Assembly (NCBI RefSeq): GCF_946480385.1
Contig: NZ_CAMLJP010000161.1
Coordinates: forward strand, 1-10,670
Length of the DNA: 10,670 nt
DNA from: an uncultured Azospirillum sp.
GTDB lineage: Bacteria; Pseudomonadota; Alphaproteobacteria; Azospirillales; Azospirillaceae
Reading direction: 5' to 3'
Each line of letters begins with the position of its first letter. Positions within the stretch are counted from its first letter, which is position 1. Below are positions 4,667-10,670 of this stretch, piece after piece. The position numbers and the translations under genes are program-made. Below the pieces are notes generated by a model that saw nothing but the letters and a program-made list of their open reading frames with translations, was not told the origin of the DNA and searched no databases.

Positions 4667-5421
4667 GACGCCATGCGGATGGCGCCGTCCAGGCGGATGA
4701 CGTCGCCGTTCAGCATCTCGTTCTCCAGGATGTGCTGGACGAGGCGGGCATATTCCTCCGGCTTGCCGAAGCGCTTGGGGAAGGGGACCGTCGCGGCGAG
4801 GCTGTCCTGAACCTCCTGCGGCATGTTCAGCAGCATCGGCGTGCCGATCAGGCCGGGGGCCACCGTCATCACGCGGATGCCGTGACGGGCGAGGTCGCGC
4901 GCGGCGCAGATGGTCAGGGCGACGATGCCGCCCTTCGACGCGGCATAGGCGGCCTGCCCGATCTGCCCCTCATAGGCGGCGACCGAGGCGGTGTTGACGA
5001 TCACGCCGCGCTCGCCGCTGTCCAGCGGGTCCAGCTTGGCCATATCGGCCGCGGCCAGCCGCAGGATGTTGAAGCTGCCGATCAGGTTGACCTCGATCAC
5101 CGAGCGGAAATTCTCCAGCGGCATCGGGCCGTCGCGGCCGACGATGCGCTGGGCCGGGGCGATGCCGGCGCAGTTCACCGCGATGCGGGCCGGGCCATGG
5201 GCGGAACGCGCCTGATCGATCGCCCGCTCGGCGGAGGCGCCGTCGGTGACGTCGCAGACCAGACCCAGCCCGCCAATCTCGTGCGCGGTCTTCAGAACCG
5301 CGTCTTCGTTGACGTCCAGCACGGTCACCTTGGCGCCGAGACCGGCCAGATGACGCGCCGTCGCCGCCCCCATGCCCGAGGCGCCGCCGGTGACGATGGC
5401 GGACAGACCCTGGATGTTCAT
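4660..5421 (-). CDS. SDR-family dehydrogenase, 3-hydroxyacyl-CoA dehydrogenase type 2-like
   Basis: 253 residues, a full-length classical short-chain dehydrogenase. Seen in the sequence: the cofactor-binding TGGASGMG (11-18), D36 at the end of beta-2 (VLDV, favouring NAD over NADP), CDVTD (56-60), NCAG (83-86), N112, S146 and YAASK with Y159 and K163 as catalytic pair, then APGLIGTPM (188-196). The extended insert around 124-140 (ADMAKLDPLDSGERGVIVNTASVAAYEGQ in outline) is typical of 3-hydroxyacyl-CoA dehydrogenase type 2 (HSD17B10-like) proteins, which oxidise (S)-3-hydroxyacyl-CoA to 3-ketoacyl-CoA in fatty-acid or branched-chain amino-acid breakdown. The cytosol is the expected location. 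The ATG has an excellent AAGGAGG ribosome site 8 bases away. It is divergent from the DUF1232 gene and followed by a hairpin. SDR is certain; substrate is from family resemblance only. Confidence 0.9.
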   Translation of the reverse strand: MNIQGLSAIVTGGASGMGAATARHLAGLGAKVTVLDVNEDAVLKTAHEIGGLGLVCDVTDGASAERAIDQARSAHGPARIAVNCAGIAPAQRIVGRDGPMPLENFRSVIEVNLIGSFNILRLAAADMAKLDPLDSGERGVIVNTASVAAYEGQIGQAAYAASKGGIVALTICAARDLARHGIRVMTVAPGLIGTPMLLNMPQEVQDSLAATVPFPKRFGKPEEYARLVQHILENEMLNGDVIRLDGAIRMASQ

Positions 5422-5473
5422 GGCATCTCCTCCTTAATTGCGACCGGTCCGCGCATGGCGCCGGCCTTGTGTC

Positions 5474-5498
5474 CAACAGGATGCGATCGCACTTGTTG
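5474..5498. promoter_or_regulatory. Palindromic operator-like site upstream of the SDR gene
   Basis: A perfect 10-bp palindrome TGCGATCGCA (5482-5491) is flanked by outer inverted arms CAACA (5474-5478) and TGTTG (5494-5498), offset by one base. It sits about 55-75 bases upstream of the SDR start in the divergent region, where a TetR- or GntR-type regulator of a fatty-acid gene could bind. The regulator is not in the window. Confidence 0.4.
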
Positions 5499-5518
5499 TT
5501 TACCAGATGGCTGGCGCA

Positions 5519-5536
5519 CCATACCACACCGTATGG
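5519..5536. promoter_or_regulatory. 18-bp inverted repeat in the SDR/DUF1232 divergent region
   Basis: CCATAC (5519-5524) and GTATGG (5531-5536) form a perfect 6-bp inverted repeat around CACACC. It is between the two divergent genes, close to where a promoter for either would lie. A possible plus-strand promoter, TTGTTT at about 5495 and CATACC at 5520, is weak. A regulator site is plausible but unproven. Confidence 0.35.
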
Positions 5537-5614
5537 CGGGGGCCATCATGCCGACGAAGAATGCCGCCGGCCGATCTCCGAATGGGACCGTCTTCCGAAA
5601 GGGTTTCAGCGTCC

Positions 5615-6061
5615 ATGACAGCACCGTCCGCCTTTTCCTCCCTTGGCTCCTCCCTGGGCCCCTCCCTGGGCAACGGCACTGCACTGACGGTTCCCGATTC
5701 CGACCGGGTCGAGCGTGACGAACGGCTGGTCCGCCGCCGTTTCTGGCAGAAGCTGCGCGCCAATCTGCACCGCGTTCCTTTCCTGGAAGACCTGCTGGCC
5801 GCCTATTTCTGCGCGACCGATCCGGCGACTCCCTATCGGGCGAAGGCGATCCTGCTGGGGGCGCTGGCCTATTTCGTGCTGCCGGTGGATGCGGTGCCCG
5901 ATTGGCTGCTGATTGCCGGCTTCACCGATGACGCCGCAGTGCTCGCCGCCGCCGTGCAGACGGTGCGCGCCAATCTGACCCCGGCCCATTGGGGGCGGGC
6001 GAAGGAGGTCCTGCGCGCCGAAACCGGCGCTGACGACACGGGAACGACGACGCGGGGATGA
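5615..6061 (+). CDS. YkvA family (DUF1232) membrane protein
   Basis: 148 residues from ATG 5615. The DUF1232 core lies at about 75-112: YRAKAILLGALAYFVLPVDAVPDW, then GFTDDAAVL. The hydrophobic LGALAYFVLP stretch, the DxxPD motif (D92, P95, D96) and the downstream DD are the family hallmarks. The family is widespread in bacteria, probably membrane-bound through one short segment, and has no settled function. Longer starts exist (for example ATG 5582, or further up to 5438), but the added residues are Arg/Pro/Ser-rich and cross the SDR promoter region. ATG 5615 has a rather distant AAGGG (about 11 bases) and gives the usual family length. The N-terminal 30 residues are low-complexity Ser/Gly/Leu. 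The gene is the only one on the plus strand here and ends 4 bases from the convergent transporter. Confidence 0.85.
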   Translation: MTAPSAFSSLGSSLGPSLGNGTALTVPDSDRVERDERLVRRRFWQKLRANLHRVPFLEDLLAAYFCATDPATPYRAKAILLGALAYFVLPVDAVPDWLLIAGFTDDAAVLAAAVQTVRANLTPAHWGRAKEVLRAETGADDTGTTTRG

Positions 6062-6065
6062 GGGG

Positions 6066-7010
6066 CTAGGCGCGCTGCGCCTGCTCCAGCGCCGTCTTGC
6101 GTCCGTCGGCCGCGTCGCGGTGCATGGTGTAGAGGGCGGAGCCGGCGATCACCAGGGCGCCAACCCACCCCCACAGATCCATCGTCTGGCCGAAGGCGAT
6201 CCAGGCGACGAAGGCGGTGAAGGGCAGCCGGGCATAATCGTAGGGCATCATCGCCGAGGATTCTGCCAGCGACAGCGCCTTGGTCATTGCCAACTGCCCC
6301 AGCGTCAGCAGGCCACCGAGCAGCGCCAGCCCGCCCAGCACGCTCCAACTCGGCCATGTCCAGACGAACAACGCCGGCACCAAGGCCATCGGGGTGACCA
6401 GCAGGCCCAGGAAGGTGACGATCACCGACGCACTGTCCCTGCGGCTGAGCAGCCGCATCTGCAGGATGGCGGCGGCGGCGGCGACGCAATGAACGAACAG
6501 TGCCAGAAAGGCCAGATCGACCGGCGCCGCGCCCGGCCTCAGCACGATCATCACTCCGGCAAGGCCGGCGCAGACCGCGGCCCAGCGCCGTGGCCGCACC
6601 CGCTCGCCCAGGACCAGCGCCGCCCCCGCCGCGACGAACAGGGGGATGGCGAAGCTGACCGCCGTCGCGGTGGGCAGCGGAATTTGGGAGATCGCGTAGA
6701 ACCATGCGGTCATGGCGCACAGCGTGGTCAGCGCCCGCGTCACGTAGGGGCCCAGCCGTCGTTCCGCCAGCACCGCCCTGCAGGCAGGCGCCCCGGCCGT
6801 CAGCGCCCAGGGCAGCATCCACAGCAAGCTGAACAGATTGCGGAAGAACACGACTTCCAGCGGGTCCATCACCGTCGCGGCCCAGTGCACGGCTGAATTG
6901 CCGATCCCGAACAGCAGCGCCGACAGCAGCATGTATCCGGCACCGAGCAGAAGCCGGTTGGTCGATGCACGCAGACGCGGGCTGGCGTCCATGGGAGAGG
7001 TGACGGTCAC
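6066..7010 (-). CDS. DMT superfamily transporter (EamA domains), inner membrane
   Basis: 314 residues with about ten hydrophobic segments in two EamA repeats (about 20-157 and 168-297), the standard length for drug/metabolite transporters. Seen: YMLLSALLFGIGNSAVHW at the start of repeat 1, FFRNLFSLLWMLPW, the PLPTATAVSFAIPLFVAAGA segment, the short loop LGERVRPRRW, and MMPYDYARLPFTAFVAWIAFGQ in repeat 2. That PYDYARLPF/FGQ pattern resembles the RhtA-like and S-adenosylmethionine-carrier-like branch of the family, so export or uptake of an amino acid or related metabolite is possible, but the substrate cannot be read off. The GTG at 7010 has AGGGA upstream; the in-frame ATG at 6992 has no ribosome site, so GTG is preferred. 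It converges on the DUF1232 gene with a gap of 4 bases. Confidence 0.88.
   Translation of the reverse strand: MTVTSPMDASPRLRASTNRLLLGAGYMLLSALLFGIGNSAVHWAATVMDPLEVVFFRNLFSLLWMLPWALTAGAPACRAVLAERRLGPYVTRALTTLCAMTAWFYAISQIPLPTATAVSFAIPLFVAAGAALVLGERVRPRRWAAVCAGLAGVMIVLRPGAAPVDLAFLALFVHCVAAAAAILQMRLLSRRDSASVIVTFLGLLVTPMALVPALFVWTWPSWSVLGGLALLGGLLTLGQLAMTKALSLAESSAMMPYDYARLPFTAFVAWIAFGQTMDLWGWVGALVIAGSALYTMHRDAADGRKTALEQAQRA
6068..6082. terminator. Hairpin between convergent DUF1232 and EamA genes
   Basis: AGGCGC (6068-6073), loop GCT, GCGCCT (6077-6082) is a perfect 6-bp stem. It overlaps the last codons of the EamA gene and lies 7 bases after the DUF1232 stop. There is no T-run on the plus side. 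It may help stop plus-strand transcription before it runs antisense into the transporter, but the structure is short. Confidence 0.35.
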
Positions 7011-7097
7011 GATCAGTCGTCCCTGACAAACCGTTGGCGGCTGAACCGGTCCAGCGCGTTGCCTGTGGCGTTAGCGCAAACATCGAGCCGTTCGGAT

Positions 7098-7112
7098 CAC
7101 CGGCAGCCGGTG
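7098..7112 (-). repeat. Hairpin in the leader upstream of the EamA gene
   Basis: CACCGGC and GCCGGTG flank one central base (or 6-bp arms with a 3-base loop) about 90 bases upstream of the transporter start. The gap 7011-7249 has no credible gene. A TATA-containing imperfect repeat (CGGT 7211-7214, ACCG 7220-7223) lies just past the cyclodeaminase-family stop, but it has no U-tract and is not a convincing terminator. Confidence 0.35.
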
Positions 7113-7249
7113 CGGAGGCAGCGATGATCCTCCGGAGAAAATCGCATTGACGCAAGTAAAATATCGGGAAGGAACGCGGCATACTCCCTTATGGCGCGTG
7201 TGGGAACGGGCGGTATAAAACCGTTTGGGGCGGGCTTGATCGGGCCGAC

Positions 7250-8209
7250 TCAGCGGATCGAGTCGTTGTGCAGCACCATTTCGGTCGCCAGACGGGCAGC
7301 GCAGAGGTCGGCCAGGGAGGTGCCGACGGCTTTGAACAGAGTGATCTGGTCGTAGAAGCGCCGGCCGGCCCGCTCACCGCGGCTCAGTTCGAACAGGTCG
7401 CCGGCGATGTCGTCGGGGTTCAGCGTGCCGGAAGACACCGGCTGGGCGATGTCGCCGGCCGCGGTCGGCGTGCGGTCGCGGCTGTCGACGAAGACGCGGG
7501 CCCGGCGGATGCAGTCGTCATCGGCCTCGCGCATGTCCGGCGTCACGCCGCCCAGCAGGTCCAGATGCTGGCCGGGTTGCAGCCAGTCACCGCGGATCAG
7601 CGGCTCGCGCGCCGTGGTGGCGCAGGCGACGATGTCGGCGCCGCGCACAGCCCCTTCCAGATCGGCGGTCGCCTCGATGCGGAATTTCGGCCGGTGGAAG
7701 CGGGCGGCGAGCTTGCGTGCCTTCTGCGGATCCCGTCCCCAGACCAGCACATGGCGGATCGGCCGCACCGCGGTGTAGGCCTCCACCAGTTCCAGGGCGA
7801 GCGGGCCGGTGCCGACCACCAGCATCCGCTCCGCATCCGGCCTTGCCAGATAGGAGGCGGCGAGCGCCGAGGATGCCGCGCCGCTGCGCCGGCCGAGCGT
7901 GGCGGAGGAGTCCATCAGCACCTGCGGCACGCCGGTCTTGCCGTCGACCAGCAGATAGACGCCCTGGGTCTGCGGCAGGTCGCCGCCGGCATTGTCGGGA
8001 AAGACGCTGTCGATCCGCACCCCGATCGCCTGATTCACCTCCCAGGCGGGGGCGATCAGCAGTGCGGCGTCACTGGTGCCATAGGTCTCGACGCGGTGCC
8101 GATGGACCTGCGGGGACTCCACGCCGGTGCGGAAGGTCTGCCGCAGGCGCTCGATCAACATGCGGTGGTGCAGAACGGATCGAAGCTCGGCGCCGCTGAC
8201 GGTGCGCAT
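7250..8209 (-). CDS. Ornithine cyclodeaminase/mu-crystallin family NAD(P)-binding protein
   Basis: 319 residues, usual length for the family. The N-terminal half carries the substrate dimerisation domain; a Rossmann segment follows with VVGTGPLALELVEAY (131-145, GxGxxA-like), the WGRD turn (157-160) and ADIVACATTAREPLI. The signature HLDLLGGVTPDMREADDD (215-232) and the C-terminal QITLFKAVGTSLADL (288-302) are family hallmarks. Members include ornithine cyclodeaminase, which makes proline and ammonia, and delta1-pyrroline-2-carboxylate or related imine reductases and amino-acid dehydrogenases. At the position where most members have the active-site lysine in GVK, this protein has R65 in IGVRIDSVFPDN; LGRRSGAASSALA supplies the next conserved Arg. 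Substrate is therefore uncertain. ATG 8209 has a strong GGAAGGGGG ribosome site. Its stop is 240 bases from the transporter start, and LapA lies upstream on the same strand. Confidence 0.85.
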   Translation of the reverse strand: MRTVSGAELRSVLHHRMLIERLRQTFRTGVESPQVHRHRVETYGTSDAALLIAPAWEVNQAIGVRIDSVFPDNAGGDLPQTQGVYLLVDGKTGVPQVLMDSSATLGRRSGAASSALAASYLARPDAERMLVVGTGPLALELVEAYTAVRPIRHVLVWGRDPQKARKLAARFHRPKFRIEATADLEGAVRGADIVACATTAREPLIRGDWLQPGQHLDLLGGVTPDMREADDDCIRRARVFVDSRDRTPTAAGDIAQPVSSGTLNPDDIAGDLFELSRGERAGRRFYDQITLFKAVGTSLADLCAARLATEMVLHNDSIR

Positions 8210-8293
8210 GGAACCCCCTTCCGCCGACCGGCATCCTGTCCCGCCCCCGGGCTGTACAAGGGCGGGGAGCGGGAGCCCTGCGACTGGCGACGC

Positions 8294-8695
8294 TTAGTGG
8301 ACGGTCGGTGCGTTGTTCTCGGCAGCCGGGACTGGCAGGGTGGAGCCGGGCAGAGTGCCGGCGACCGGGCCGGAAACCGGGCGGGTGCTCTCGGCCAGAC
8401 GCTTTTCGGCGGCAGCGGCGCGGGCCTGCGCTTCCTTCAGTTCACGCTCCAGATACAGGACGCGGTTGCTTTCGCGGCGGGCGCGGCGGCGATGGCGGCG
8501 CTGGCTGTTCCAGACGACGAAGCCGCCGGCCAGGAAGCCGACCACCAGCGCCACCAGCGTGGCCAGATAGACCGGTGTGGCGAGCGTGAAGGGCAGCGGC
8601 CACAGCGACAGCGTCACGATCCCGCGGTTGGAGATCGCGAACAGGATCGCGACGAGGGCCACGGGAATGGTGACGATCCAGGAAATATGGCGCAA
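8294..8695 (-). CDS. lapA: LapA domain-containing inner-membrane protein (DUF1049)
   Basis: 133 residues. Two hydrophobic segments (about 4-22 and 42-62) are separated by the family's conserved loop with SNRGIVTLSLWPLPF. A basic patch follows (QRRHRRRARR, 65-74) and then a coiled coil (about 78-105, YLERELKEAQARAAAAEKRL). The tail is Pro/Ala/Thr-rich. In Escherichia coli LapA works with LapB in controlling lipopolysaccharide synthesis, and the LapA/DUF1049 gene is often next to ihfB, as here (61-base gap). No ATG or GTG suits this frame. The start is a TTG (8695-8693) with AAGGA at a 9-base distance. Gene and family are sure from fold and neighbour; the specific role in this organism is from the family only. 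Confidence 0.87.
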   Translation of the reverse strand: MRHISWIVTIPVALVAILFAISNRGIVTLSLWPLPFTLATPVYLATLVALVVGFLAGGFVVWNSQRRHRRRARRESNRVLYLERELKEAQARAAAAEKRLAESTRPVSGPVAGTLPGSTLPVPAAENNAPTVH

Positions 8696-8756
8696 GGCGA
8701 AGGTTCCTTGAGAGATACGGCCGGAATACGGCGCTGAGACATGGCCGGGCCGGCAC

Positions 8757-9038
8757 TCACTCCGTGTTCAGACGCTCGCGAAGCTGCTTGCCGGTCTTGA
8801 AGAAAGGGATGCATTTCTCGCCGACGTCAACCGATTCTCCGGTCCGGGGATTGCGACCCGTGCGCGCGTCCCGCTTCTTGATGGAGAAGGCGCCGAAGCC
8901 GCGCAGTTCCACCCGGTCGCCGCGCGCCAGCGCTTCGGTGATCTCGTCGAAGATGGTGCCGACGATCTTCTCGATGTCGCGCTGGTACAGGTGCGGGTTC
9001 CGCTCCGCCAGCCGTTGGATCAGTTCCGACTTGGTCAT
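8757..9038 (-). CDS. ihfB: Integration host factor subunit beta
   Basis: 93 residues, one less than the Escherichia coli protein. It is a complete HU/IHF fold: helical N-terminus [17 protein letters not shown], the dimer helix [27 protein letters not shown], then the arm with [13 protein letters not shown] carrying the DNA-intercalating proline P64, and the C-terminal helix [24 protein letters not shown] and the absence of HU-type features favour IHF beta over HU. The partner IhfA is not here. The IHF heterodimer bends DNA sharply in replication, sigma54 promoter activation and phage integration, so it may also serve the adjacent prophage-like element. GGGGGA lies 12 bases from the ATG, a little far. 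A candidate promoter is at 9103-9131. lapA follows on the same strand. Confidence 0.95.
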   Translation of the reverse strand: MTKSELIQRLAERNPHLYQRDIEKIVGTIFDEITEALARGDRVELRGFGAFSIKKRDARTGRNPRTGESVDVGEKCIPFFKTGKQLRERLNTE

Positions 9039-9102
9039 GATCGTTGACGTTCCCCCATTCGATGCGGGCGCTTATGGTCGGGCTGCGCCGCGCTTGGACA
9101 GC

Positions 9103-9131
9103 AGCGTGCCATCGGCCGCATGAGGCGTCAA
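9103..9131 (-). promoter_or_regulatory. Candidate ihfB promoter
   Basis: On the minus strand CTTGACG (-35, TTGACG at 9131-9126) is followed after 17 bases by CACGCT (9108-9103). The -35 is strong and typical for alphaproteobacteria; the -10 is poor against TATAAT. It would give a leader of about 60 bases before ihfB. The rest of the gap 9039-9305 shows no gene and no clear terminator for the pentapeptide gene. Confidence 0.4.
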
Positions 9132-9305
9132 GCCCCACCCGCCGTGCTAAGCCGTTACGACACAATCGTTTTTCCGGACAGTGGAAGTGGTTTACCGCCT
9201 GATTCCCCCAACCCGTCCGAAGAGGTTCACGGCAATCTCCGGCATGGATCGTGACGGAAATTTGAAAGCAATCAACGGCTTCGCGAAAGAAAACCCGATG
9301 CGGAT

Positions 9306-10574
9306 TCAGGCGCCGCCCAGCCGGGTCCCTTCCAGGATCGCGCCCTCCAGCACCGCCGACGAGCGGTCGCAGCCGGTCAGGTCGGCCAGGGTCAGGTCGC
9401 TGCCCTTCAGGTTGGTCTGCGTCAGGGAGGCGCCGGCAAGCCGTGCCCGCACCAGCGACGCGCGCATCACCTTGGCCCCGGCGCTGACCAGCAGCATGCC
9501 CAGATTGGCGCCGTCCAGCCGGCTGTCGATCAGGATGGCGCGGTCCAGCTTCACCCCGCGCAGGTCGGCGCGGCTGAGATCGGCGGAACGCAGGTCGGCG
9601 CCGTCGAACTGGGCGGCCTGCAGTTGGGCGCCGTTCAGCCGGGCGTGGCGCAGCCGGGCGCCGCTGCCCTTGGCCAGGGTCAGGATCTTGCCCGTCAGGT
9701 CGGCTCCCTCCAGGTTCAGCCCGGTCAGGTCGAGCTGGCTACCCTGCTTGCCGCTGGTGCCCAGCCAGATCATGTGCTGGCGCAGCATGCTGTCCAACTG
9801 GTCGACCGGCAGGGCCGGCAGTTCGGCGGCGGCCGTTTCCTCGGGTTCGGGTGCCGGAGCCTGGGGCGGCGTCTGCCGGACGGCGTGCGCCTGCTCGTCG
9901 GTGCGGATCGCCTGTTCGAGCCCGTCCTGATCCAGGCTGGCCCCGTCCAGGATGGCGCCGCGCAGGTCGGAACCGTTGAGGTCGGCCCCGCGCAGGTCGG
10001 CGCCGGAGAAGTTGGCGTCGCGCAGGTCGGTGCGGTCCAGCCGGGCGCCGGCCAGCCGGGTGTTGGTGAAGTCGGCCGCCCGCGCGAAGCTGCCCGACAG
10101 CTTGGCCCGCGCCATGTCGGCGTTGGTCAGCTTTGCCGACGCCATGTCGGCCGGGCCGGGGTCGAAGCCGACCACCTTCAGTTCGCCGGCGCTGTTGCGG
10201 TTGACCATGCTGCCGTCGCGCAGGTCGACCTCCACCATGGTGGCGCCGTCCAGCCGGGCGCCGCGCACGTTGGCGCCGCGCATGTCGGTGCGGAACAGCT
10301 GCGCCTCCGACAAATCGGCCCCGCGCAGGTCGGCGCCGTAGAGATCGGCATGGTCCAGCACCGCGCCGCGCAGGTCGGCGTCACGCAGGATGGCGCCGGC
10401 CAGATGGGCGCCGGTCAGGTTGCGGCCGGCCAGCGACAGGCCCGACAGGTCGAAGAAGGGCAGGTTGGCGCGGGCGCCGTTCGGGCGTCCCTCGGCGAAT
10501 CGGACATGGCGCTCGCACACGCGGTCGAGCTGGTCCTGGGTCAGGCGGATGCGGGATTTGCCGTCTTGCGCCAT
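9306..10574 (-). CDS. Pentapeptide-repeat protein with duplicated helix-plus-repeat modules
   Basis: 422 residues. Two blocks of A(D/N)LxG-type pentapeptides (about 41-215 and 285-421) predict two right-handed quadrilateral beta-helices, joined by an acidic Pro-rich linker (about 233-246, PPQAPAPEPEE). Each block is introduced by a similar helical cap: LTQDQLDRVCERHVRF...G, then LSGLSLAGRNLTG at 11-56, and LPVDQLDSMLRQHMIWL...G, then LTGLNLEGADLTG at 254-292. This points to an internal duplication. The first block is interrupted around 128-145 (NSAGELKVVGFDPGPADM), probably a loop. The family includes gyrase-protecting DNA mimics, but nothing here ties it to gyrase; the fold may just be a scaffold. 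There is no signal peptide. The ATG is 6 bases after the upstream gene's stop, so both share a transcript. The DNA shows many near-repeats (CGCAGGTCGGCGCCG-like) as expected. Confidence 0.9.
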   Translation of the reverse strand: MAQDGKSRIRLTQDQLDRVCERHVRFAEGRPNGARANLPFFDLSGLSLAGRNLTGAHLAGAILRDADLRGAVLDHADLYGADLRGADLSEAQLFRTDMRGANVRGARLDGATMVEVDLRDGSMVNRNSAGELKVVGFDPGPADMASAKLTNADMARAKLSGSFARAADFTNTRLAGARLDRTDLRDANFSGADLRGADLNGSDLRGAILDGASLDQDGLEQAIRTDEQAHAVRQTPPQAPAPEPEETAAAELPALPVDQLDSMLRQHMIWLGTSGKQGSQLDLTGLNLEGADLTGKILTLAKGSGARLRHARLNGAQLQAAQFDGADLRSADLSRADLRGVKLDRAILIDSRLDGANLGMLLVSAGAKVMRASLVRARLAGASLTQTNLKGSDLTLADLTGCDRSSAVLEGAILEGTRLGGA

Positions 10575-10580
10575 GGCCGG

Positions 10581-10670
10581 TCACGCGAACAGGGCGTCGA
10601 TGTCGGCCTGGGAGATCCCGCCGCCACCGTCGCCGCCGGTCGGGGCGGCGGGCGGCGGAGGGGGCGGCGG
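10581..10670 (-). CDS. C-terminal end of an unknown protein with FliM/FliN-like ISQADIDALF tail
   Basis: Thirty codons including the TGA stop (10583-10581) are visible; the gene continues beyond the right edge. The visible part is a run of seven prolines, Ala/Ala/Pro, a Gly-rich spacer (TGGDGGGG) and then ISQADIDALFA at the very end. The tail closely resembles the short SQxEIDALL element at the start of FliM and related switch proteins, which binds phospho-CheY. Here it is C-terminal and on a flexible linker, suggesting a docking peptide. That the frame is real is supported by the recognisable motif, by open reading to the edge, and by the 6-base spacing to the pentapeptide gene. Identity of the main domain cannot be seen; a link to chemotaxis or flagella is an inference. 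Confidence 0.65.
   Translation of the reverse strand, partial: PPPPPPPAAPTGGDGGGGISQADIDALFA

Noticed and set aside
4600..4670. tRNA or tmRNA gene as integration site at the element edge
   Set aside because: The hairpin CAGAGGCG/CGCCTCTG does not extend to a cloverleaf, and there is no T-loop or CCA-type end.
5438..5614. Longer N-terminus for the DUF1232 gene
   Set aside because: The extra 59 residues are Arg/Pro-rich, cross the palindromes of the divergent promoter region and are not typical of the family; ATG 5615 gives the usual length.
5869..7182. 437-codon minus-strand frame overlapping the EamA transporter
   Set aside because: Low-complexity Arg/Gly/Ala sequence in another frame of the transporter gene, also running into the opposite DUF1232 gene; no domain.
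7268..8737. 489-codon plus-strand open frame opposite the cyclodeaminase-family and lapA genes
   Set aside because: Antisense shadow caused by GC-rich codon use. The minus strand carries two well-recognised families with good ribosome sites.
9155..9176. Plus-strand ACGA/TCGT hairpin followed by T5, terminator-like
   Set aside because: The stem is only 4 bp and there is no plus-strand gene upstream to terminate.
9950..10400. Regular short near-repeats (CGCAGGTCGGCGCCG-like), considered as CRISPR or other tandem array
   Set aside because: They follow the codons of the pentapeptide repeats, with 15-base periodicity and coding variation, not identical repeats with unique spacers.

Overview
The window reads as high-GC alphaproteobacterial DNA, most likely from the Rhodospirillales (Azospirillum-like). 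Evidence for this is the strong G/C third-position preference, the IHF-beta/LapA neighbour pair and the type of pentapeptide-repeat protein. The lineage is an inference. The window splits into a phage-derived half (about 1-4650) and a chromosomal half (about 4660-10670).

Phage half. Every gene lies on the minus strand, so transcription runs from about 4500 down to 1. In order: a small XRE-type repressor (4127-4453), an AT-rich control region, an AlpA-family regulator with an AT-hook-like tail (3660-3956), a BRO-N/KilA-C antirepressor (2809-3582), an 80-residue hypothetical protein (2570-2812), an HNH nuclease of Ref/YbcO type (1979-2335), an ASCH-like plus MazG-like protein (813-1982), a 55-residue hypothetical protein (646-813), and a hypothetical protein with an Ala/Pro-rich tail that runs off the left edge (1-642). 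Several junctions are GTGA or TGATG stop/start overlaps, so this looks like an early operon. Upstream of alpA is a near-consensus promoter (TTGACA, 18-base spacer, AATAAT). Two 20-bp inverted arms sit around its -35 box, and each arm contains an 11-bp dyad. A 9/11 copy of that dyad overlaps a possible promoter of the repressor gene. This suggests a repressor/antirepressor switch: a short repressor without a peptidase domain silences the early operon and itself, and the operon's second gene encodes a likely antirepressor. No integrase, structural or lysis genes are in view, so prophage versus remnant cannot be decided.

Junction (4454-4659). It holds the repressor promoter, helically phased GTTAC repeats that resemble integrase arm-type sites, a terminator-like hairpin behind the SDR gene, and a 15-bp palindrome over the SDR stop codon. 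The element boundary probably lies here.

Chromosomal half. An SDR dehydrogenase (3-hydroxyacyl-CoA dehydrogenase type 2-like, minus) is divergent from a YkvA/DUF1232 membrane protein (plus). That gene converges, with a 4-base gap, on an EamA/DMT transporter (minus). Then, all minus: an ornithine cyclodeaminase-family protein with Arg at the usual active-site Lys, LapA (TTG start), IHF beta (ihfB), and a 422-residue pentapeptide-repeat protein with a duplicated helix-plus-repeat layout. At the right edge is the C-terminus of a gene ending in a Pro/Gly-rich linker and a FliM/FliN-like ISQADIDALF tail. No rRNA, tRNA, CRISPR array or insertion sequence was seen. No gene-free stretch exceeds 300 bases.
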